The notes beneath the pieces were generated by a model. That model was not told the DNA's origin, ran no database searches, and saw only the letters and a program-made list of their open reading frames with translations. A stretch of 40,222 bases of DNA from the NCBI GenBank assembly GCA_026390435.1, contig JAPLFY010000040.1, positions 1 to 40,222 on the forward strand, in the 5' to 3' direction. This DNA comes from Pseudomonadota bacterium. Lineage in GTDB: Bacteria; Bdellovibrionota_B; Oligoflexia; Oligoflexales; CAIYRB01. Below, in pieces: positions 34,980 through 40,222 of the stretch; the stretch's first letter is position 1, and the number at the start of each line of letters is the position of its first letter. Made by a program: the position numbers and the translations under genes.

Positions 34980-36350
34980 TTATCTGACAGTAATAGACTT
35001 CGCGTTAACAAACTCCCGAAGTCCATGTACCGACAACTCCTTTCCGTACCCTGAATTACCAATACCCCCAAATGGCAACCGCGGATCCGAGACCACCATG
35101 TCATTCACCGCTACCAAACCCGCAGCAATTTCAGACCGAGCGAGATACTCTGCGCGCTCGCAATCACGGCTAAAAATTGCACAACCAAGGCCATAATTTG
35201 TGTTTGCTGCCAAGGCTAGGGCTTGCCGTTCGTTTTTGGCGCTGATGATTGGCGCCACTGGTCCGAACACCTCTTCATGAAAAACCGCCATCTCCGGATT
35301 AACATTCACAAGGATAGTCGGCGGGTAAAAATACCCAGGCCCATCGATACGCTCGCCACCGAGAAGTACACGAGCACCTAAAGACACACTAGCTTTTACC
35401 TGCCGATCGATCGCTTCGACTATTGATAGCTTTGCTAAAGGGCCAATGTCGTATGCCTTGTCGCGCGGATCTCCTACCTGACGCGCCTGCGCTTGCTGGA
35501 GGAATGCTTCAAGAAATGAGTCATAAACCAACTCATCCACAATAAATCGCTTAGCTGCAACACAGCTTTGGCCGTTGTTTATAAATCGCGATTGTGCGCA
35601 AATTTTGGCTGCCTGCATCACATCAGCATCACGCAAAACTATATATGGATCACTGCCACCAAGCTCGAGCACAGTCTTCTTAAGGTGCTTACCGGCGAGC
35701 GCTGCCACAGAGCTTCCGGCACGCTCACTACCGGTCAAACTGACCGCACGAATACGCCGATCAGCTATCACCGGCTCGATGCCCTTATGGTCTATAAATA
35801 GTGTGGTAAAGACCCCTTCCGGCAATCCAGCCTCTCTCCACAATTCAACTAGGATTAACGCCACACCCGCACTGTTATCAGCATGTTTCAGGAGGACTGT
35901 GTTACCGGCAGCAATTGCAGGTGCCGCGCAGCGGATAACCTGCCAAAAGGGAAAATTCCAGGGCATGATCGCAAGAATCGGTCCTAGTGCCTGATAGGCC
36001 ACATAACTCTTCGCATGCCCAGTGGACACCACTTCATCAGCCAGCATACTTGCGGCATGTTCTGCATAATACAAACAGGCTGTTGCACACTTTTCTAATT
36101 CTGCCTCCGCCTGAAGAATGGGTTTGCCCATCTCATCGGTCACAAGTTCGGCAAGAGCCTCTTTTTTTTGTGTTAGCAACCGCGCCAACCGACGCAGAGT
36201 CTCCGCACGAGTGTTGATTGGCGCGCGAGACCAGTGCTGAAAAGCTCGCGATGAAGCCACGAGGGCTGCCTCAATTTGCTCTGGAGCCATGTACTCATAA
36301 CGCCGGATTTCTTGAGTATTCTTGGGGTTTATCGTGGAAAAACCAGACAT
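34980..36350 (-). CDS. NAD(P)-dependent succinate-semialdehyde dehydrogenase-type aldehyde dehydrogenase
   Basis: Oxidises an aldehyde to its acid. The 456-residue length and the opening INPKNTQEI segment fit the Sad/YneI and GabD groups. Catalytic C263 lies in NNGQSCVAAKRF and general base E229 in LELGGSDPYIV; the cofactor-binding MPWNFPFWQ and SLTGSERAG are present. Succinate semialdehyde is the most likely substrate, given the short, YneI-like form. No gabT or gabP lies nearby. The ATG has a GGAGG site 9 bases upstream. The gene is on the same strand as the RRM gene but 278 bases from it, with an own promoter for the latter. Confidence 0.9.
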   Translation of the reverse strand: MSGFSTINPKNTQEIRRYEYMAPEQIEAALVASSRAFQHWSRAPINTRAETLRRLARLLTQKKEALAELVTDEMGKPILQAEAELEKCATACLYYAEHAASMLADEVVSTGHAKSYVAYQALGPILAIMPWNFPFWQVIRCAAPAIAAGNTVLLKHADNSAGVALILVELWREAGLPEGVFTTLFIDHKGIEPVIADRRIRAVSLTGSERAGSSVAALAGKHLKKTVLELGGSDPYIVLRDADVMQAAKICAQSRFINNGQSCVAAKRFIVDELVYDSFLEAFLQQAQARQVGDPRDKAYDIGPLAKLSIVEAIDRQVKASVSLGARVLLGGERIDGPGYFYPPTILVNVNPEMAVFHEEVFGPVAPIISAKNERQALALAANTNYGLGCAIFSRDCERAEYLARSEIAAGLVAVNDMVVSDPRLPFGGIGNSGYGKELSVHGLREFVNAKSITVR

Positions 36351-36441
36351 TAGATCATACCTCCGCGATAAAGATTAAATTCTTTCCACCGAACAATATT
36401 TTGGCGGAGTCAATGTTTTAACAGCTGTGGAGGTTTCGGCT

Positions 36442-36729
36442 ATGAGTTTAGGCTTGGATTCGGCAACGATTAAGAAATTGATGTGGTCCCTTTCCTGCGG
36501 GCTGTTGCTAAGTTTTTCGGGCTTTGGCACCTCCGGATGCTTTGGCACGGGTGGCAAAAAAGACAAAACGGAAGAAATTAGCGAAGAAGAAGACGGCGGC
36601 AAAATGGAAGACACTGGTAAGAAAAAAGGTAAAAAGAAAGCCGCCAAGAAAAAAGGTAAAAAGAAGGCTGATCCCGGCAAAGGCAGCTCTGAAAGCACCC
36701 CACCGGCCGAAGGGGACATGGCGGAGTGA
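36442..36729 (+). CDS. Short lipoprotein with lysine-rich tandem-repeat tail
   Basis: A 95-residue protein, family not recognised. The signal peptide is followed by a TSGC lipobox, then a Lys/Glu/Asp-rich region (EEISEEEDGG), and two copies of a 9-residue KKKGKKKA(A/D) repeat reminiscent of histone H1 or Hc1-like tails, then a Pro/Ser/Glu-rich end. The start at 36442 has a GGAGG site 8 bases upstream; a GTG five codons earlier is inside that site. It ends before a strong bidirectional terminator and converges with the SET gene. If exported and lipidated it would present a positively charged tail in the periplasm or at the surface. Confidence 0.75.
   Translation: MSLGLDSATIKKLMWSLSCGLLLSFSGFGTSGCFGTGGKKDKTEEISEEEDGGKMEDTGKKKGKKKAAKKKGKKKADPGKGSSESTPPAEGDMAE
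36619..36672 (+). repeat. 27-bp tandem repeat encoding a lysine-rich nonapeptide
   Basis: Two near-identical 27-base units at 36619-36645 and 36646-36672, in frame, encode KKKGKKKAA and KKKGKKKAD. They differ at only a few bases near their 3' ends, which suggests recent duplication. Confidence 0.85.
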
Positions 36730-36829
36730 TGATCTGCCCCAGATGTATCATCGGAATGATGAGGGCCGGGCAGGTCTGAATAAGACTATAATTCACAGCA
36801 AATATCTAGAATCACTTGAGTTTAATAAC

Positions 36830-36863
36830 AAAGGGTCCAAGCATGATGATGCTTGGACCCTTT
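36830..36863. terminator. Strong bidirectional terminator
   Basis: A perfect 15-pair hairpin (arms 36830-36844 and 36849-36863) with a GATG loop, starting with AAA and ending in TTT on both strands. It lies between convergent genes, and can end both the lipoprotein transcript and the deiminase-methyltransferase-SET operon. Confidence 0.85.
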
Positions 36864-36876
36864 CACATCAAAACGT

Positions 36877-37491
36877 TTACAGAACTTCGCTTTCGATGTC
36901 GGGAACGACAGATAAATCCGGTTTATCGGGCGCCGCTCCATTTACCGCTCTCATCTCGTCGATCCGTCTCTGCAAATACGGAGAAAAGAACCCAAAATAG
37001 CGAGCTTGCAAATCAGGAAGTGCCCAATCGCTTCCAGTAATCGCACCACGACACTGCTGCGATCCGCAGGAACATTGAAATTCATCGTAAGCACTGCCGT
37101 CAGACATAGCGTAGTCGTAGCAGACTTCCTGACCAGAATTGATAGTTCGGATTGCCACCAATGTTAATTGGCCTGAAAGACCTGCGTTGGGACTGCAGGA
37201 GTGATTGATAAAATCGCCTACCTCTGGCAGCTCCTGGGATACCATATAGAGATTTTCTTCAACTTGAATACTATGCCGACGCATCAGTGCCGGTAGCTCA
37301 ACCAACTCTTCACCGGTGACAATGTCCCCGCCCCACACCACAAGCAGCTCACCCGCGGCGATAGTTCGGTTCGCGAAGATCCCATAGCCGCCTTTGTTGG
37401 CGCGAATCTTACGCGTTAATTTTGCCGAGACAAAATGAGTCTTACGACCCTCGACAGTCGCCACTGTTGCCTTGGTTTTACTTACCGGCAT
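36877..37491 (-). CDS. SET-domain protein (putative lysine methyltransferase)
   Basis: A 204-residue protein with a SET fold from about 20 to 130. Key residues are present: GYGIFA (SAM site), INHSCSPNAG with N96-H97, and the catalytic-type EVCYDY with Y125 and Y127. C99 and C140, C142, C147 (CSCGSQQC) make a post-SET-like zinc cluster, as in eukaryotic histone methyltransferases. The family moves methyl from SAM to protein lysine; the bacterial substrate is unknown. No signal peptide. ATG at 37491 is favoured over TTG at 37503, though the ribosome site is weak. It is 4 bases after the methyltransferase stop, last in a three-gene operon, and convergent with a lysine-rich lipoprotein. Confidence 0.87.
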   Translation of the reverse strand: MPVSKTKATVATVEGRKTHFVSAKLTRKIRANKGGYGIFANRTIAAGELLVVWGGDIVTGEELVELPALMRRHSIQVEENLYMVSQELPEVGDFINHSCSPNAGLSGQLTLVAIRTINSGQEVCYDYAMSDGSAYDEFQCSCGSQQCRGAITGSDWALPDLQARYFGFFSPYLQRRIDEMRAVNGAAPDKPDLSVVPDIESEVL

Positions 37492-37495
37492 TGAG

Positions 37496-38281
37496 TCACC
37501 CAACTTTCTGCAAAACGCCGATCATCCGCCGTGAGCGAGGCGAGTGATCTAAAGGCTGATTAATTGCGAAGTCGCCGTACCACCCGACAACCGCTAAAGA
37601 CTTTGATTGTGCAGCCAATAGAGTCAGCTCCTGGGGGAACAGTAAACGTTCATCCGCCTCGTCACGCACAACAAACTTTCGACCATTATCATCGACGTGC
37701 ATCTCTAATGCGACATGAGCGATACCGGTCGCCAAGTCGTAATGAGGATCATTCGTGGCCCAATGGATATCGACAGTCGTGCCATCGCGTTCACCGTGAT
37801 AGTGAAATTTTTTGTAATGGCTAAATGAGACTTCCGCTGGATGCGAAAGGTCGATGATGTAGATCCCTTTAGGCGTCAAATTGCTTGCAACCGCCTGGAA
37901 GTGTTTGACCAGATTTTCGTTCGTCAGCAGACAATCGAGCCCGTCAAACATACAAAAGGCAGCATCGACTGGCTGCGCCAGTTGAAATGCCCTCATGTCA
38001 GCCTCCAGCCAATTGACCTTCGCGCCCTCTTTTTTTGCCTCATCGTCTGCATAGCGAAGCATCTCAGCCCGTAAATCTAGTCCGGTTGTTTTTACTCCAG
38101 AGCAAGCAAAGGCGCGAGCGTGGTACCCCGGGCCACAGGCTACATCGAGGACTGAATTAATCGTACCGCCATGATACTTCTGATACGCATCCCTAACGAA
38201 CTGCGCTTCCGAGCTCACATCGCGGTTAAAAATCACGTCATAGTACATCGCCCGATCATAAAGATTGCAGTGCTCCGCCAC
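37496..38281 (-). CDS. Class I SAM-dependent methyltransferase
   Basis: A 261-residue protein with a Rossmann-fold methyltransferase domain. Motif I is VLDVACGPG (44-52); the acidic end of strand 2 is GLDLRAEML, and a WLEADMRAF segment follows. The C-terminal beta-rich part with HYHGERDGTTVDIHW resembles small-molecule methyltransferases that have an added beta-sheet. The substrate is unknown. The GTG start is 2 bases after the deiminase stop, with an AAGGGG site inside the deiminase gene, so translation is coupled. It precedes the SET gene in the operon. Confidence 0.87.
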   Translation of the reverse strand: MAEHCNLYDRAMYYDVIFNRDVSSEAQFVRDAYQKYHGGTINSVLDVACGPGYHARAFACSGVKTTGLDLRAEMLRYADDEAKKEGAKVNWLEADMRAFQLAQPVDAAFCMFDGLDCLLTNENLVKHFQAVASNLTPKGIYIIDLSHPAEVSFSHYKKFHYHGERDGTTVDIHWATNDPHYDLATGIAHVALEMHVDDNGRKFVVRDEADERLLFPQELTLLAAQSKSLAVVGWYGDFAINQPLDHSPRSRRMIGVLQKVG

Positions 38282-38283
38282 GC

Positions 38284-39432
38284 TCAGTTCCCCTTCCGAA
38301 TGGATTCAGTCCGTAAGTTTAGTTGCTGGACACTTGGTAACGGCACCGTCACACAGTGAAAGGCACCGCCATTAAATATCAATCCGTCAGCGTTGATCAT
38401 CTCAACTTGGTAACCTAAGTTCGCGTAAATACGCCGAACTCGTTCTTCTCGCTCAGCTTTTAGTACGGCATCAGGATATTCGTCATAATTCCAGCCGAAG
38501 TGTGCATAGGATGGAACGATCGCATGATGATTGACGAGAATAGCGTTAGTATAGGTGCGAAATGTCCCGCGATAAGGCAAAGGCATGGGTATGCGCGTTA
38601 CCTGCATGAAGCGGGACAATTCGGCTGCTTTTTGATCAAGTGAATCACGCAGCTTAATCAGTTCTGGTGGCAAGTGTCCATAAAGACGCTCAGCTAAGAG
38701 CAAAGTCCTAGCATCGAGCTCATTCACAAGTGCTTGACGGTCACTCACTAACTTGACCCACATGTCCAAATGCGCGTGGGGAGCCTGCTTGATCACTACG
38801 GTCCGGCGGCACCCGAGCTTATTCAGATAGGGCTCTAAATTGACCTCACCGGCCGTTGGCAGATCCTGAGTCGATGTGAAACAAATATCGCCAGCTGCCA
38901 AGAAATTCCCACCGTCTAACACTAGAGGCGAACTGAACAACTCAAACTTGAATTTATCTGCCAACAAGCTTGGAAAGCGGTTGTTTAGCTCGCTTGCGGG
39001 ATCTTCGTACTGAAAGCTAGCAAATTTCAGGCGAGCGGTCTGATTGCCGGGATCCGCAATGACCATTGGCCCATAATCGCGCAGCCAAATATTGCCATGC
39101 GGCAAATACACGCCAGAAATCCTGTGCATCACGCTAGGCGGAACACCTTGAGCTCGCAAAGCTGAGGCGAACTCCGACGAGGACTGCCGAGAATTGGTTG
39201 CCAAAATGACATTTGCGCCCGCCTTGGTGATTGCCGTGACCAAGGCGGGGGCGTGATAGTTAGCCACAAATAAGTCTGCAGATAGGAGAACTGAATGAAT
39301 GCGGGCGTATTCTGGGATAGGCGACGGAGCTTTGATCTGGGACCAAGCGAGTGGGCTGTGCGTCAACAACCCGGCTATAATTATGCGCTGACACCAGTCC
39401 AAGCGCTGAGGCCCCCCGCCCTGAGTTCGCAA
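38284..39432 (-). CDS. Exported agmatine deiminase / peptidylarginine deiminase-like enzyme
   Basis: A guanidino-group hydrolase of the PAD_porph/agmatine deiminase fold, 382 residues. Catalytic residues are in place: D119 in WLRDYGPM, H221 and D223 in HLDMW, and the nucleophile C360 in GGAFHC. The N-terminus has a hydrophobic segment (about 16-30) consistent with a Sec signal, which cytosolic agmatine deiminases lack and secreted peptidylarginine deiminases have. It may therefore turn agmatine or protein arginine into citrulline-type products in the periplasm. The start is uncertain: TTG at 39432 has no good ribosome site, and a TTG ten codons later is an alternative. First gene of a tight operon with a methyltransferase and a SET protein. 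Confidence 0.83.
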   Translation of the reverse strand: MRTQGGGPQRLDWCQRIIIAGLLTHSPLAWSQIKAPSPIPEYARIHSVLLSADLFVANYHAPALVTAITKAGANVILATNSRQSSSEFASALRAQGVPPSVMHRISGVYLPHGNIWLRDYGPMVIADPGNQTARLKFASFQYEDPASELNNRFPSLLADKFKFELFSSPLVLDGGNFLAAGDICFTSTQDLPTAGEVNLEPYLNKLGCRRTVVIKQAPHAHLDMWVKLVSDRQALVNELDARTLLLAERLYGHLPPELIKLRDSLDQKAAELSRFMQVTRIPMPLPYRGTFRTYTNAILVNHHAIVPSYAHFGWNYDEYPDAVLKAEREERVRRIYANLGYQVEMINADGLIFNGGAFHCVTVPLPSVQQLNLRTESIRKGN

Positions 39433-39562
39433 TATTCTAGAGAGCTAGCTCTAACACCCACAATACCAAAAAAAATGTGTCTTAACATTTAGTAAGCGCC
39501 TATTCATGAGACGAGTCAAGTTTCTTGGGGATGCCGACAACTGCGGTAGGCCAGATCCGGGC

Positions 39563-39592
39563 TTGACCATCGCATTTTTATTCATATATAGT
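39563..39592 (+). promoter_or_regulatory. Sigma70 promoter of the rplM-rpsI operon
   Basis: TTGACC (39563-39568) and TATAGT (39587-39592) at an 18-base spacing, or TATATA two bases earlier at 16. The predicted start leaves a leader of only about 25-30 bases before rplM, so no long L13-leader structure fits here. Confidence 0.7.
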
Positions 39593-39624
39593 CCGCCGTC
39601 TATGAATCTGGGAGTGGTCGAGAT

Positions 39625-40077
39625 ATGAAGACGCATAGCATTAAGCCGGTAGATATTAAGAAGAAGTGGGTGATTGTCGACGCGACAAACCAGACTCTGG
39701 GTCGCCTATCTTCACAAATTGCACACGTACTCCGCGGCAAGCATAAGCCTACGTTTGCACCACATTTAGATACCGGTGACAACGTCATCGTCATCAATTG
39801 CGCCAAAATTAAGCTGACTGGCAATAAGTGGACCGATAAGGTCTACCATCACCACACAGGCTTCATGGGCGGCATCAAGCAGACTTCGGCGCAAGAGATT
39901 CTGGAGAAGACTCCGGAACGTCTAGTAGCCATCGCCGTCAAAGGCATGCTACCAAAGAACAAGTTGGGTCGGGCTCTGGCCACCAACCTGCGCGTCTACG
40001 CGGACGATCATCATGGTCAGGAAGCTCAGCAGCCGGTTAAGGTGAATCTTGACCGCTCCGCCAGCCTGCAGAAATAA
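39625..40077 (+). CDS. rplM: Large ribosomal subunit protein L13 (uL13)
   Basis: An essential assembly protein of the 50S subunit, 150 residues, slightly longer than the 142 of E. coli. The start KTHSIKPVDIKKKWVIVDA, the segment TLGRLSSQIA, then LRGKHKPTF, DNVIVINC and VYHHHTGFMGG, and the final VKGMLPKNKLGR are those of L13. The ATG has a GGGAG site. It is followed after 38 bases by rpsI, the universal rplM-rpsI pair. The C-terminus has a short DDHHGQEAQQP extension, normal in proteobacteria. The promoter lies just upstream. Confidence 0.98.
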   Translation: MKTHSIKPVDIKKKWVIVDATNQTLGRLSSQIAHVLRGKHKPTFAPHLDTGDNVIVINCAKIKLTGNKWTDKVYHHHTGFMGGIKQTSAQEILEKTPERLVAIAVKGMLPKNKLGRALATNLRVYADDHHGQEAQQPVKVNLDRSASLQK

Positions 40078-40115
40078 CGCACTAAATTCTCTGAACGGTA
40101 GAGGGACACTACAAT

Positions 40116-40222
40116 ATGGCAGCCAAATATATCCACACGGTCGGAAAGCGCAAAACAGCTATTGCCCGTATTTGGATGAAGCCCGGCAAGGGCGAGATCA
40201 CCATCAATAAACGCACAATGGA
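40116..40222 (+). CDS. rpsI: Small ribosomal subunit protein S9 (uS9), 5' part
   Basis: Truncated by the window edge after 35 codons. It reads [20 protein letters not shown], then [13 protein letters not shown], the conserved N-terminus of S9. A GAGGG site precedes the ATG, which is 38 bases past the rplM stop. The two form the usual operon. Confidence 0.95.
   Translation, partial: MAAKYIHTVGKRKTAIARIWMKPGKGEITINKRTM

Noticed and set aside
39433-39624. L13-leader regulatory RNA upstream of rplM
   Set aside because: The promoter at 39563-39592 leaves only about 30 bases of leader, too short for that element.
1-40222. CRISPR array, insertion sequence or prophage
   Set aside because: No regularly spaced repeats, no transposase or phage genes, and no terminal inverted repeats with target duplications were seen.

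Overview
The window looks like chromosome of a free-living Gram-negative bacterium. Evidence: a GT9 heptosyltransferase-like enzyme, many lipoprotein or Sec signal peptides, proteobacterial-type enzymes (EpmC, RutE-like, class II FBPase GlpX) and the conserved rplM-rpsI pair at the right edge. Base composition is close to balanced and genes are dense, with short or overlapping junctions. The mix of many lineage-specific lipoproteins, a type III glutamine synthetase, an HTH regulator coupled to a small secreted protein, and a large exoenzyme complement makes me think of Oligoflexia/Bdellovibrionota. This is an inference from gene content, not proof. I found no tRNA, rRNA, CRISPR array, intact transposon or phage gene.

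Layout. 86-1780: a TMTC-like GT-C membrane protein with a C-terminal TPR tail. 1782-6994: a carbohydrate locus, with GH31 and aldose 1-epimerase as one minus-strand operon divergent from a secreted GH5 mannanase-like enzyme. 7017-9228: tandem Usp protein, divergent from an EF-P hydroxylase (epmC) plus Mpo1/DUF962 pair. 9256-11195: a GT9 glycosyltransferase and a charged exported protein. 11405-13829: a RutE-like nitroreductase facing a glpX-YkgJ-OsmC operon. 14007-18539: secreted GH6 cellulase, neutral ceramidase and a membrane protein. 18682-20717: DEAD-box helicase and a small unknown. 20797-23457: a fold-III PLP enzyme and an unknown lipoprotein. 23570-24780: HTH regulator overlapping a small secreted protein, behind a dyad-rich upstream region. 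25204-27494: a secreted trypsin-like protease overlapping an FHA-transmembrane protein. 27651-31843: DUF420 protein, SH3b lipoprotein, aminotransferase and two unknown exported proteins. 31948-36350: type III glutamine synthetase, RRM glycine-rich RNA-binding protein and a succinate-semialdehyde-type dehydrogenase. 36442-39432: a lysine-rich lipoprotein convergent with a tight three-gene operon (exported agmatine/peptidylarginine-deiminase-like enzyme, SAM methyltransferase, SET-domain protein). 39625-end: rplM and the start of rpsI.

Two themes stand out. First, secreted enzymes that attack polymers and lipids typical of eukaryotes (mannan, cellulose, ceramide) recur across the left half, suggesting an organism that feeds on plant, algal or fungal material. 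Second, the right end holds a candidate protein-modification cassette (deiminase, methyltransferase, SET) beside a short lipoprotein with a histone-tail-like lysine repeat. This is the best candidate for an undescribed system here, but the link between enzyme and substrate is speculative.
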